DNA of 64,000 bases from Archivesica marissinica. Taxonomy: Eukaryota > Mollusca > Bivalvia > Venerida > Vesicomyidae. Both the position numbers and the translations under genes were made by a program. Below, in pieces: positions 1 through 11,035 of this stretch. Where the stretch lies: the NCBI GenBank assembly GCA_014843695.1, contig CM026397.1, positions 40,200,651-40,264,650 of the forward strand. Reading direction: 5' to 3'. The stretch's first letter is position 1; every line of letters begins with the position of its first letter. A model generated the notes under the pieces. The model did no database searches, was not told the origin of the DNA, and worked only from the letters and a program-made list of their open reading frames with translations.

Positions 1-62
1 CAGGAGGCGTCGCTCATATGGGCAACCGGTAGCGACGATAAATAAACGTAAAAAAATAAAAA
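1..62 (+). repeat. SINE family A, 3' tail (cut by window edge)
   Basis: The first ~55 bases match the 3' end of SINE family A seen at 14655-14909 and 60187-60430. The tail forms a short stem (GTCGCT pairing with AGCGAC), then GATAAATAAACGT and an A-rich run. The rest of the copy lies outside the window. Confidence 0.8.
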
Positions 63-1127
63 AAGTGAAAAGAAACTTTCAAAACACTCTTGTTGACAGA
101 TTTAGATTCATCACGTAACCTTGCTGCTCAATACAGTTATCGGTCGGCACCCGTTTATATGGGGAACTGAAGACTTCAGGGCACCTATGCACGGCGTACA
201 TGCTATTTTTTTTATTTATCAACCATAAATTGTTGAATATCTTACTTTGACATCATTGAGTAAAAACATTCATTGGTCTTAATCAGAAATGGTATAGAAA
301 CTATGTTTCGGGTTAGGTGTAGATTTTTAAAATTCGGATAGCTACCCGAATTGCTCATACACCGTAACAGTTTCAGTGAAAATATTCTCCCATTTATTTG
401 CTTGTTTATATTCGTATGCTGGACCAGTCACGTGACAGTTGCATAAGCCTATCGATACACCCAACGGAATGCTATTGAACCATGCTTCAGCTCTGTCAGC
501 GAAATTAGCCTAGAACTATATAAATATTTTAAATACGGGTGGAAATGGAAAATACGCCGAGCATAGGAATACGCCGAGCATAGATTCCACCACTCTATAA
601 ATTAAATTAGGATTAACTAGTATTGCTGTATACGATTTAATATGAGGGAAGAAAGCAAATGGGTTGGACTAAACGTTACGAAAACATTATTTACAGCCAT
701 TCCCATTATATTTAGAATACATAGTGGTTACACATGTTTTATGCATGCATTTAGTTGTTGGTTCTAAATCATACAAATACCCAAGCTCTGTGTACATGCA
801 ATTGCGTATGTCTTAGCGCAGGGCTATTCGTTTATGTTGTTATGTGTCTTCGTGAACTCATTTCCCTATATCAGATACCCCGTTCCCTATCAGATACCCC
901 GTTAGTTTTGATAACATAGAGAGATAGAGTGCATAGAGTGTAGCACCACACCATAGTAGATTATTTTATTTATGAATATTCAGATGTTATAAATGCACGT
1001 GCCATAATCGTATACATATATATTGTAAAAACTCGTCCTGTTTATTCCTAATGTCAAAACTTTATATAACAATTTTGTTATTTTTGCAATTTGATGGAAG
1101 CAGCGTAAATGCCCCAGAGACATTGCT
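63..1127. other. AT-rich non-coding stretch
   Basis: No convincing exon, RNA gene or bounded repeat is visible. There are small local duplications (ATACGCCGAGCATAG twice near 555-585; CAGATACCCCGTT twice near 872-905). The one open frame here (980-1183, minus) is short and reads through a dispersed repeat. Confidence 0.5.
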
Positions 1128-1235
1128 GACCTTTTTATAATACCTCCCTTGATAGATACAGTCCGTTTTATCCCGAAATGCATATTGGTCCTTCTGGTTG
1201 GAATCCTTTGTTTTTACTGTTGTTCCCTAACCATA
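1128..1235 (+). repeat. Dispersed repeat with TACCTCCCTT start (copy 1)
   Basis: About 100 bp starting at TACCTCCCTT, containing CCGAAATGCATATTGG and GTTGGAATCCTTTG. It is shared with 9413-9490 and 9918-10020. Family identity is unknown; see the entry at 9413-10138, where an inverted terminal motif suggests a DNA-transposon remnant. Confidence 0.55.
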
Positions 1236-1756
1236 TGTTGTGAAATGATTCTTCTTGGTGATTTCGGCACTCCCTCAATATTGAGGATTATGTGTCGTCG
1301 CTTAATGACGATTAATGAAATTTGATCAAAATATTGTTGATTAAACATTTTTAAAGTGAAATGAGCCAGAGTTTATACTGCAGGATATTTAGTAATTTAA
1401 TAATTATAAGACGAGAAAGTGGATGGACTATGATTCCATGTTATGCAAAGGAAACAACGATAAAAACAGAGTAAACCAATTCAGAGGATTTATCCTCCTT
1501 ATTGAAGAGTATTCAGCGGGCAGCAACTCTCATTGCCTCTCATTGTAATCACACAATGTCATCTCATAGTTCACCATTATAGTTTAGCTTCTTTTTTATT
1601 CGTTTATTTATTGTCGCCCCGTAGTTAATCGGAGCAACACCTCCGGAATGAATTCGTTATTTTATCTTTTTTTAGGATAGTGCAAGCTGATGTCTGTTTC
1701 ATCTCTTTATCACAACTACATCCTGGTTTATTCAACTAACTTTTTGTTAAATTAAT

Positions 1757-1790
1757 CTCTTCTTCTTCTTCTTCTTCTTCTTCTTCTTCT
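1757..1790. repeat. (TTC)n microsatellite
   Basis: Uninterrupted run of about eleven CTT/TTC triplets. Confidence 0.95.
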
Positions 1791-1850
1791 CCGTTCTCCC
1801 ATTTGATATGCTATGTTGAACTTCTTCAAATATTCAATTAATTGTGTGCG

Positions 1851-2136
1851 TTTTACGTTTATTTATCGTCGCTACCGGTTACCCATATGAGCGACGTCTC
1901 CTGAAGAGATTAGTCATTTTAGATGTTTGGAGGATAGTGCAATGATACAGACAGAGACCCATTCCAGAATCTCCTCTGGTTCTTTTACGTGCACGATGTA
2001 CAGCACCGACACGAGACCTCGGCTTAAAGTCGCAATTGAAAGACTGTTAATTTTATGAGGGTCAGACGGGGGATCGAACCTGTGATCCCTGGATTTCCAG
2101 TACATCGTGTTAACCACTGGATTACGTATCCGTCTG
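1851..2136 (-). mobile_element. tRNA-derived SINE, family A
   Basis: Reads on the minus strand. The tRNA-like head is near 2040-2136, with an A-box-like part (CAGTGGTTAACACG) and a B box (GGTTCGATCCC), followed by a family body (TTAACAGTCTTTCA..., CGAGGTCTCGTGTC) and the stem-loop tail ending in TAAATAAACGTAAAA at 1851. It shares body and tail with the copies at 4282-4556, 14655-14909 and 59318-60430. The RNA polymerase III promoter boxes are inferred from the tRNA-like sequence. Confidence 0.88.
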
Positions 2137-2515
2137 TACACACCTAAAGTACATTTTGCAAACAGCATAAAACCAGATCTGACGGCCCCTATAAACGTGC
2201 CGTCTAGAATGTGCCGTCTGATCTGGCTCTATGCTGTTACTATTCGGATAGTGTATATTAGTATCACCTTTGAGTAGTTTATTCCTATAGTTAGTTTACC
2301 ACTATTTCTGTCATTTCGTATTTAAGTAAGATTCTCTAAAGATGCTCACACGTTCACCATAAACAGTTTGAAGGATAATGCGTCGAATATATTCCGTTTA
2401 TACCCGAAGCTTCTTCTTTCATATGATTCTGGGTAATTTTGACTTTATCAAACATATATCAGTGTTGAGGGGCCTCGGTCCATGTGCCGAGTGGTTACGG
2501 CGGTTCGTTAGTTTA

Positions 2516-2757
2516 AACTTTATTTATTTTACAACGATTGCGAAGCAAGTTTTAACAACTTATATTAATCACTCTTGTTGGTGCGGATGAAAGCGTGTAT
2601 GTGGTCATTCATGTGGGAGGAAACCGGAGTACCCGGAGAAAACTCACCTGTCCGGTCTGGCGACCACCGTACCAGCTCACATACTTCCCGGTCCGAGGAT
2701 CGAACGCGGGTTGCATTGGTGAGAAGCGAGCACGCTAACCACTGCGCTAATCGAACA
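2516..2757 (-). mobile_element. tRNA-derived SINE, family B
   Basis: Minus-strand copy. The tRNA-like head (GCGCAGTGGTTAGCGTGCTC then a B box) is at ~2690-2757, the conserved body contains CTCCGGGTACTCCGGTTTCCT, and the tail is AGTGATTAATATAAGTTGTT followed by GCTTCGCAATCGTTGT and AAATAAA. Directly upstream at ~2471-2512 lies a second, truncated tRNA-like head on the plus strand (GTGCCGAGTGGTTACGGCG), so family B seems to have landed in or beside another SINE remnant. Confidence 0.88.
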
Positions 2758-2967
2758 TTGACTTCAAATCACTCACTCCTCACCGCCGTATGTTCGAGTA
2801 TTATATCTATATAACCATATATATTGCATGGCATGGTAGATTAGTTTTCATTATACATGTATATATTGTTTGTTTATTATAGTGTCACCCCTATTTAAAG
2901 GGCCAGCCATTTCTGACTTATGAGACACCTCTTTTTATGAACATCAGTACTTCTCGAATCCTATGCT

Positions 2968-3118
2968 TGTATGCCAGGCTGGTAGGCAATCGGTAACCAT
3001 TATTTAACTAGCTAGCGGCTCACCAACCGGCCATATCAGAACGAACCCCTGACGAGATTCGAACCTTCGACCTCCCGCTCCGTAGGCGGAAGCCTAACAC
3101 CTAGGTCACGGAGACGGT
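2968..3118 (-). mobile_element. tRNA-derived SINE, family C
   Basis: Minus-strand copy, nearly the same as 57056-57212. The tRNA-like head reads GTCTCCGTGACCTAGGTGTT, then GGAGCGGGAGGTCGAAGG with a B box GGTTCGAATC, and then a short body (CTGATATGGCCGGTTGGTGA). Confidence 0.85.
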
Positions 3119-3344
3119 ATATAGCTTCTCTTTTCCTAATTATAGTTCCTTTAGTATTAAACATAAAATCTTTTTGTTCTCTTTCCTCTTAACATTTATC
3201 ATAATTGCAACGTAGCATATTGAGTAATGGTTTATGCGTACCTGTCATAATTATCATTATGTCTTTATGCTTTTATTTACCCAATTTATATAAACTTGTA
3301 GAACGGAAAAGAACAGAACAGTTTCATTATTTAGTTTAGAGCTC

Positions 3345-3549
3345 AAACACATTTATTTTAGCTCGTTTGTGAAAAAAGTTCTTACAACTTATATTAATCA
3401 CTCTCGATACCTCATTCCTGATGGAATCCATCGCCACGAGGGAAAGAGAAGAGGCAACGTGGAATTTAAGTGACTTGCCTAAGGACTCCAACGGGGCTCG
3501 AACTCCGGGCCGTTCGCACCTGAAGTGAACGCGCTATCACGACGTCCAC
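3345..3549 (-). mobile_element. tRNA-derived SINE, family D
   Basis: Minus-strand copy that keeps a tRNA-like head (GTCGTGATAGCGCGTTCACT, B-box-like GAGTTCGAGCCCC) at 3490-3549, the family D body (GGCGATGGATTCCATCAGGA) and a tail almost identical to that of family B (GAGTGATTAATATAAGTTGT). It is the most complete family D copy in the window; the others at 38664, 39343 and 43614 lack most of the head. Confidence 0.85.
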
Positions 3550-3651
3550 AACTTTCACGACTTCCATTATTTAACACATATTACAAAATGACATGTTGTT
3601 AACTCAAATTACATTTGCAAACTGACATAATAGAAGCACGAGACACTAACT

Positions 3652-3830
3652 GGGCTGGTTGGGTTTAGCACGTTCGCTTCTCACCAATGTAACTCGGGTT
3701 CGATCCTCGGACAGGGAAGTATGTGAGACGGTACGGTGGTCACCAAATCGAGTGGGTTCTGACCCGAATACTCCTGTTTCCTCCCACACGAATGACCACC
3801 ATAAACGAATGCATCAGCGTGATTAATATC
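3652..3830 (+). mobile_element. SINE family B, diverged copy
   Basis: Plus-strand copy with a B box (GGGTTCGATCCTCGG) and the body motif TTTCCTCCCACACGAATG, ending in GTGATTAATAT. The A-box region is eroded and the distal tail is missing. Confidence 0.8.
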
Positions 3831-4281
3831 AGTTTTTTAAAAACATAATATTTGATTGTATTTGTTTCATGCATTACATTATAAGTATACACACACCGAA
3901 ATACGTAGAAAAACAATAGTATATTAGGATTTATTATTATTTGGGGAGGGGGGAAGCAATCAGTTGTAAAATAGATAACGTTTATATCATCACACAAAAT
4001 GTAGCAGATGGTTACGCTCGCCCATATGGTTCGCCGGAGGCTAGGGTAAATACGCTCAATGGTTGTCTACCCGCTAAATATTGGTGTTCATCGTTTACCA
4101 TACATTTCTTTTTTGCTTAAATATATGTTATTGCAATCAATAGTAAATATGTCATACATATAAACATACAAAACTAGCATGAACTAGCATGAAAATACAA
4201 ATGGTTTGGGCGACAAGTTTTAACTAAACAACATTAGACAACGGCCCGCACCATACATATGTCTATGTAATACTGTTTTAA

Positions 4282-4556
4282 TGTGTGTGTTTTACGTTTA
4301 TTTATCGTCGCTACCGGTTGCCCATATGAGCGACGCCTGCTGAAGAGATTAGTCATTTTAGATTTTGGAGGATAGTGCAATGATACAGACAGAGACTCAT
4401 TCCAGAATATCTGGTTCTTTTACGTGCACCGACACGAGACCTCGGTTTAATGTCCCATCTGAAAGACTGTTGATTTGATTATGGTCAGAAGGGCGGGATC
4501 GAGCCTGCGATCCATGGATTACCAGTCTAGCGTGCTACCACTGGACTACATATATT
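4282..4556 (-). mobile_element. SINE family A with intact target-site duplication
   Basis: Minus-strand family A copy flanked by a perfect 20-bp direct repeat, TCTATGTAATACTGTTTTAA, at 4262-4281 and 4557-4576. Long target-site duplications are expected when a LINE machinery moves a SINE, so this fixes the element ends. The tRNA-like head (B box GGCTCGATCCC, one change) lies at the right-hand side and the stem-loop tail at the left. Confidence 0.92.
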
Positions 4557-4842
4557 TCTATGTAATACTGTTTTAAATAATTTGATAAGCTATATATAAC
4601 AACAGTACTGTTAATTTAAAAACAATTTCATTGTTGTTATGATCTTGTAAGTTATACTTTGTATTGTTGCTGAAATATACCAATCATTCAACTTACAAAC
4701 ACTTTGTTTTTCTTTTGAGCCCTTTATTGCTCATTGTGAATATCGTTTCATATTTTACTAGTTTAAATTATATTAGTACATATGTTTATCAAGCCTACCA
4801 TGCTTATATACACAAACTATATGTCAATGTGTCTTCTTAATA

Positions 4843-5226
4843 CAGTAAAATCCTTCTAATCCGGACTTCTTCCGGACTGGACTAAAACGTCCGGGTTAGG
4901 ACGGGGTTCCGGATTAGAGGGGGTTTTATATTTAATACATGTACAACATAGTATGATGTACAGTACAGCATATGAACACTAACATACATTGATATGCAAT
5001 GGAATGTTGTCACGTTTATGACAATACAAAGGATGATCCCATTCTTTCATATTTGGCACATCCGGTTTAGAGGGGTCATTCTTGTGTTACGAAATTTCGT
5101 CCGGTTTCCGGAATAGAGGGGTTCCGGATTAGAGGTTTTTATTACAATGAAAATAGAAGGGGAACATTCGGGACCGGAGAAAAAAATCCGGTTTGGAGGG
5201 GATTCCGTATTAGAGAGGTTTTACTA
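4843..5226. mobile_element. pogo/Tigger-like MITE
   Basis: The termini CAGTAAAATCCTTCTAATCC and, inverted, TAGTAAAACCTCTCTAATAC form a ~24-bp imperfect TIR, flanked by TA at 4841-4842 and 5227-5228. The interior repeats the motif TCCGGATTAGAGGGG. No open frame for a transposase is present. CAGT-starting termini with TA duplication fit the pogo branch of Tc1/mariner (family knowledge). Confidence 0.8.
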
Positions 5227-5687
5227 TATTGTATTAATTAGCTTGTGTAGACATAGAACGATTCCTTAACATATATAGTTGTGCACCGTGATATATACAA
5301 GCTTCCTGTTAGTTAACTCTTTGCATTCTAGGTAAAATAAAGGCTATAAATAGTTCAAATAATTGTAGCAGACGATAATTCATTAATGTGTTTTTCTTAT
5401 TTGTAGCTGAATACTCTGGAAATATGTCTTGGAATTTGTTTAGAATTGTGTCGTTACTAATGAAATTACGTGACATATGTGACTGTTATTTTCACAGCTA
5501 GCGTGCAAAGAGTTAAAGCGACTTACAGTTTATCCTTCTTTACTAATGTATTTAATGTGTACAACTACCCATGAATTAATATGAAAACTAGGCATTATTG
5601 TTACTGTTTCTCTGCACTAACTCGTTATTTACTTGCAAGGAAGCAATAACATACATTGTATATACATATAGATGTATATGTCTTTCT
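5227..5687. other. AT-rich non-coding stretch
   Basis: No supported feature. Splice-like sites occur (for example TTTGTAG near 5405), but no open frame of coding character follows. Confidence 0.5.
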
Positions 5688-5822
5688 GTCTAGTTCGTCA
5701 GAAAGCCCGCAGTATGGGACATGTCTATCATTAGCTGTCTGCGGTTATGTGCTAAGTAGAGAATGATTTTGTAAGTAATTTTTGCAAAACCTTTTTTGGC
5801 TTTCAGACGAACTAGACAGGAA
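5688..5822. mobile_element. Short palindromic MITE
   Basis: Inverted terminal repeats of about 22 bp, TGTCTAGTTCGTCAGAAAGC at the left and its complement (GCTTTCAGACGAACTAGACA) at the right, enclose ~90 bp of non-coding sequence. The target duplication is unclear. It could also act as a long hairpin in a transcript. Confidence 0.65.
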
Positions 5823-6841
5823 ATCGGTCATATATGAACGTTGAAGTCGCAATGACATTAAATTTGCAAGTGTCTGTGTGATTATGATTATTTCATTATC
5901 ACGTGGAATGTAAATCACGGACACAACGAACTAAGTTTTTCTTCCACGTGTTAATGTGCTTCTTTTATACGGTCACGTGTATCATTTTCGGTTTGTATTG
6001 TCTTGTATCAAGGAGACGTTGGTACCCACTACTATCACACGGTATTAAATGCTCGCTTCTTAAGAAGCATACAGTGCATTCCAAATGTACTGCAAAGCTT
6101 GATTAAACGCATAGATATTTCGATCAACTCAGTTTGTATGAATTAGCCTTATTCAATTGTAGAAGAATAACGTACACACATGATAAAGAAATAAACAATG
6201 TCTTTGATTTAGGAATTATCAATTGCATTCTATTAGATCGATAGACAGCATGCCTTTGAAGAAAGTTGTACAGTTTTTTAGTGTCCTACATTAAAATCAT
6301 GGCTGCCACTTGAATGCCTGAGATTTCTCAATATTTCTGTGAAAAAGTGTCAAGAAATTCAAATTTCTTTATAATTTAACCCCATTCCAAATAAAATGAC
6401 CGAAACCGTGTATACCGCCATTTTGTTGGAAATAGAGCTAAATTCAAGTGAAGAAATCACTCAAATCATTGCATTCAATTATATTTGCCGTATTTTGGAT
6501 ATTGTTTACGGAAACTTGGAGATATTTGTTGACTATCATGAGATTTAAGTGGATTTGGAAATTCAATTTGATGTTCAATATTTCATGTTGAAATAATGCC
6601 TGAGATCAGAAGTGAAGCCTGTAATAAGAAATGACACACCTGTAAATAATAAAGTTGTATTAGTATTTTTGTGATGTTGCATCGGCATTTGACATGGTGA
6701 TTAATATGCCCGTAAAGTAACTGTTATGGCGGTATATCGGCAGCCAAACTTTCGCTTTCAGATAATCGATAAATGTTCCATTACATCATAAGTAATTTGT
6801 TTGCTAACATTTCAATAATGAAAACACAGACAACAATACAG
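5823..6841. other. Non-coding stretch upstream of gene 1 exons
   Basis: Probably intronic relative to the gene whose exon starts at 6842. The 67-codon open frame at 5903-6106 has no recognisable domain and no supporting splice structure. No preceding exon ending in phase 2, as the 6842 exon requires, could be identified. Confidence 0.4.
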
Positions 6842-9033
6842 TCATGGAGGCGAGCAATTCAGCTACGGGAACGGACAGCAGAAGCAGGTCAACAATCCAA
6901 GGTTCACAAATGACCACATGCAAGAAACGAGAATACGTCCATCCAGAAGGAGTAGTTTTGACAAGTTTGCGTCCATAGACCACACTGCCAGATCGGAGAA
7001 ACTAAAACAGCAAAACCCTGTAAAATACAACGATCAATACGGAAGCAATTTTATGAGGTACACAATTATTGCGTTCATTTTATTGCATGTCACATAATTA
7101 GCACAACTATTACCGTTTTATGACACATACATTGTATTTTCTTTTTAAAGTTTATAATATTAAAGCCATATTGCTGTTCAAAATGTCTGCCATAACCTTG
7201 TTTTATTATCCTATATACACGGTCAAGACAACTATTATTTCCATTATAACATGACCCAATATAATGCCACGAACGAATACATATCTTATTTTACTGGCGG
7301 AGTAAATTTCAACAGCCATATAAATAGACTGGCTCTAGCTGTTGTTTATTACAGATTTAACAGTAGATTTCTTCTTTTTTATAAGAACAAACTATCAAGT
7401 AGTATTGGGATGTTTTATTAAGATTGCTAACATAAGAAACCGGACACTAGAATACAGTGCGAATACGTCTTGCGGAACAGGTTTATAACGTTTAAGTTAT
7501 ATACACTTATCTAATCATTTTATTAATTAATATCTATTTTATTAACAGTGATCTGCTGGGTAAGAAGCCATTACCATTAGCACAACCCCCAACTTCGCAA
7601 CCACAGCAACAATCTCTCAGTAAGTAACATGCATGTAGCAAGTAAAGGAAATGGGACTTTCTACGAATATGCAACATAATAAAGGCACTGGGTTTCATGT
7701 CTAACTAACACTTAGTATTTATCAATGTTGGGTTGCATGTGTAACATTTAGTATTTATCAATGCTGGGTTGTATGTACAACATTTAGTATTTATCAATGT
7801 TGGGTTGTATGTACAACATTTAGTATTTATCAATGTTGGGTTGTATGTGCAACATTTAGTATTTATCAATGCTGGGTTGTATGTGTAACGTTTAGTATTT
7901 ATCAATGTTGAGTTGTATGTGCAACATTTAGTATTTATCAATGCTGGGTTGTATGTGTAACATTTAGTATTTATCAATGTTGGGGTGTATATGTAACATT
8001 TAGTATTTATCAATGCTGGGTTGTATGTGTAACATTTAGTATTTATCAATGCTGGGTTGTATGTGTAACATTTAGTATTTATCAATGCTGGGTTGTATGT
8101 GTAACGTTTAGTATTTATCAATGTTGGGTTGTTTGTATGTACAACATTTAGTATTTATCAATGCTGGGTTGTATGTACAACATTTAGTATTTATCAATGT
8201 TGGGGTGTATGTACAACATTTAGTATTTATCAATGTTGGGTTGTATGTACAACATTTAGTATTTATCAATGCTGGGTTGTATGTGCAACATTTAGTATTT
8301 ATCAATGTTGGGTTGTATGTGTAACATTTAGTATTTATCAATGTTGGGTTGTATGTGTAACATTTAGTATTTATCAATGTTGGGTTGTATGTGTAACATT
8401 TAGTATTTATCAATGCTGGGTTGTATGTGTAACATTTAGTATTTATCAATGCTGGGTTGTATGTGTAACATTTAGTATTTATCAATGTTGCGTTGTATGT
8501 GTAACATTTAGTATTTATCAATGCTGGGTTGTATGTGTAACATTTAGTAGTTATCAATGATGGGTTGTATGTGTAAACAATATAACCAATAACAGCTGGA
8601 GAGTCGCTATATGACATAAGCTGTGTTTCGGCTTTAGGCCCCAAGACATACACACAATAACAACATTTATGACACACCTGTACGTTGTTATCCATTGACG
8701 GCTACAGATATGTTTCATAAATTTGTATCTATTTTTAAACAGTAGGATATGGCATAGCAAAAACATTATACAAACACTTATATGTACACAATGTATGAAA
8801 TATAATATACAATGTATATATATAAAGATATTACATTAACACGTGGTAATGACAATCTTTCTTACAGCAAGTCCACAGTTTTAATGAAATACATAATGAT
8901 TAATTTAAATCAACAAAGATTTGTGTATTGCATTGTTGTTCTTGCAGGTAATGGCTACGAGGAAAAAGACCTTGAACAAAGTGATCACTACACACCGAGC
9001 TGGACAGAAAACACCCAAATCGCAGCACACTAA
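6842..9033 (+). CDS. Unidentified protein, C-terminal three exons (gene 1)
   Basis: Three exons join perfectly in phase: 6842-7057 (acceptor ACAATACAG, donor AG/GTACAC), 7549-7619 (acceptor TTATTAACAG, donor CA/GTAAGT) and 8948-9033 (acceptor GTTCTTGCAG, stop TAA at 9031-9033). Both split codons rebuild serine (AG+T and A+GT). The product is ~124 residues of a longer chain, since the first exon begins with the last base of a codon. It is hydrophilic and probably disordered: Gln/Asn-rich at first, then a basic SRRSSF stretch (a possible PKA-type R-R-x-S site), a Pro/Gln-rich part (PLPLAQPPTSQPQQQ) and an acidic, Tyr-containing end finishing in TQIAAH. No transmembrane segment or catalytic motif is seen, so it may be the cytoplasmic tail of a membrane protein or the tail of an adaptor; the family is not recognised. 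The second intron carries the 36-bp minisatellite. Confidence 0.72.
7712..8576. repeat. 36-bp minisatellite in gene 1 intron
   Basis: About 24 tandem copies of a 36-bp unit around TAGTATTTATCAATGYTGGG followed by TTGTATGTRYAAC. Copies differ mainly at a few sites (GTTGGG/GCTGGG, GTGTAAC/GTACAAC/GTGCAAC). Because 36 is a multiple of three and the unit lacks stops in some frames, it creates long meaningless open frames on both strands. Confidence 0.95.
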
Positions 9034-9225
9034 ATGAAATAACGAAAATACATACTTGGAACCGAGTATAAGTGTATTTTTACGTAGCACATATTACATG
9101 CCGACAAGTACTGCATGTGTATTATAACTTCATTGAATACTCCGCTAAAGGTGGCATAGAGTAACATCAATGTGCTTACCTAGACTATAACTATACAGTG
9201 TTTTAATGGTCTCTATGGCTTCCTG

Positions 9226-9305
9226 CCTTAACCCTCGCTCGCCTAGAACCTGCACCGCATGCATGTTCCCTCGCTCGCCTAGAACCTGCACCGCATGCAT
9301 GTTTG
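9226..9305. repeat. Tandem duplication of a ~37-bp GC-richer block
   Basis: CCCTCGCTCGCCTAGAACCT followed by GCACCGCATGCATGTT occurs twice in a row. Confidence 0.85.
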
Positions 9306-9412
9306 CATGTGGCAAATATATACTATGTATAGTATGATATGGATAGGTTGTTTGCAATGAGACACGATACACCTTAAATTTCGTTCACAGCAGTTCGTGA
9401 GCGACATTACTG

Positions 9413-10138
9413 TGTTTTTCTATTACCTCCCTTGGCAGATAATGTCCGATTTATTCCGAAATGTATATTGTCGTTTTAGTTGGAAGGTAGTTCTCTAGTC
9501 ATATGTTACGGTATGATAAATGTGATGTTGTCAAAATCGTGTTACTTAATTGATAACAATGTTTTACAGGAAAGTGCCCACCAGGTACAATTAAAAGTGT
9601 CAGCATAAAAAGGGACACTCGCACGCAGTGCAATTTAGCTTTTTGAGCATAAATATGACTGTAATAAATAATAGCAAGGACAGATACTGGCAATATATCA
9701 TCGTGTCTCGCAATTTGCCAACTACCTTTCCATTCACCGAATGGCTTGTGGTGCATACAATTATGTATATTACCGGGTTATTTGATCTATAATGTGATGA
9801 AGATGCTTTGCATTCGTCACAAGTTCGTTTTCGTGTATGTATCGGTGAGAATGCTTGCATTTCATTACACTATATAGATACTGAATGAAAATAATTAGAT
9901 GAGAGACCACGCTGGCTTTTCTGTTACTTCCCTTGGCAGATAAAGTCCGAGTTATCCCGAAATGCATATCGGTCATTTTAGTTGGAATCCTTTGATTTTA
10001 CTGTTATTCCCTAACCAGATGGTAAATGTGATGTTATCTAAATCATGTTAATTAATTGATAACACGTTTCTACTGGTAAATACCCATTACTGCAGAGATA
10101 TAGTAATTTAATCTGCCAAAGGGAGGTAATTGAAAAAC
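9413..10138. mobile_element. Probable TIR element with TTACCTCCCTT ends
   Basis: The left end TTTTTCTATTACCTCCCTTG then GCAGATAA (9413-9441) has an inverted match at 10107-10138 (TAATCTGCCAAAGGGAGGTA then ATTGAAAAA). A further direct copy of the terminal region begins at 9918. The ~100-bp subterminal sequence (CCGAAATG...TTGGAA) also occurs at 1128-1235. No intact coding sequence is seen. It is probably a non-autonomous DNA transposon, or two nested copies; the superfamily is unknown. Confidence 0.55.
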
Positions 10139-10449
10139 CAATTATGCCGCTCATTCGAACGTAAGAGTGCCATACTGTAGTATAGTACATATATAGCGGT
10201 ATAAAAGACAAAAAAGCGACATTAACACTATTCTTATAGCATCATCCAGATGTTGTATTCTTAAATAACCGAAAAGACAGCTTCAAGAAGAAACTAAATA
10301 CTAGTTGCGGCTGATATCGTCTGCTTTCTGACTAATTAAACACGATGGATTTGGTTGTGCTATCATTACTGACGTCGCAGCACTGTTTTGTATCGCTTAG
10401 AATGTGTTGTATGTTATATTCCGATGTTGTTCTTCCCATATTAGTGTTC

Positions 10450-11035
10450 ATACCGGTCATACATGGATCCATACCCAGCACCCCAAACTGGTCATACATG
10501 AATCCGTGCCCAGCACCTCAAACCGGTAATACATGGATCCATACCCAGCACCTCAAACTGGTCATACATAAATCCGTGCCCAGCACCTCAAACCGGTCAT
10601 ACATGGATCCATACCCAGCACCTCAAACTGGTCAATACATAGATACGTTCCCAGCACCCCAAACTGGTCATACATAGATCCGTGCCCAGCACCCCAAACT
10701 GGTCATACATAAATCCGTAGTCCGTACCCAGCATCCCAAACTGGCTATACATAGATCCGTAGTCCGAAACACAGCATCCCAAAATCGGCAATACATAGAT
10801 CCGTAGTCCGTACCCAGCATCCCAAACTGGCCATACATAGATCCGTAGTCCGTACCCAGCATCCCAAACCGGCCACACATAGATCCGTACCCAGCATCCC
10901 AAACCGGCCACACATAGATCCGTAGTCCGTACCCAGCATCCCAAACTGGCCATACATAGATCCGTAGTCCGTACCCAGCATCCTAAACTGGCCATACATA
11001 GATCCGTAGTCCGTACCCAGCATATCTGTGATTAG
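10450..11035. repeat. Minisatellite, 35-bp and ~42-45-bp unit classes
   Basis: The left half has ~35-bp units (CATACATGGATCCATACCCA then GCACCTCAAACTGGT). The right half has longer units in which GTAGTCC has been added and GCACC replaced by GCATCC (ATAGATCCGTAGTCCGTACC...). Two subfamilies therefore sit side by side. Open frames over it on both strands are repeat artefacts. Confidence 0.92.

Noticed and set aside
2690..3549. tRNA-like sequences with A and B boxes (also at 2040, 13660, 14660, 30120, 30350, 35285, 36125, 44540, 57130, 59320)
   Set aside because: Acceptor stems do not pair well, and each is followed by a conserved SINE body and tail shared between copies; they are SINE heads, not tRNA genes.
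5903..6106. 67-codon plus-strand open frame
   Set aside because: No domain, no splice phase compatible with the exon at 6842, and composition like the surrounding non-coding sequence.
7705..8695. Long open frames on both strands over the 36-bp array
   Set aside because: The unit length is a multiple of three and lacks stops by chance; the translations are 12-residue repeats in several frames at once, and the region is an intron.
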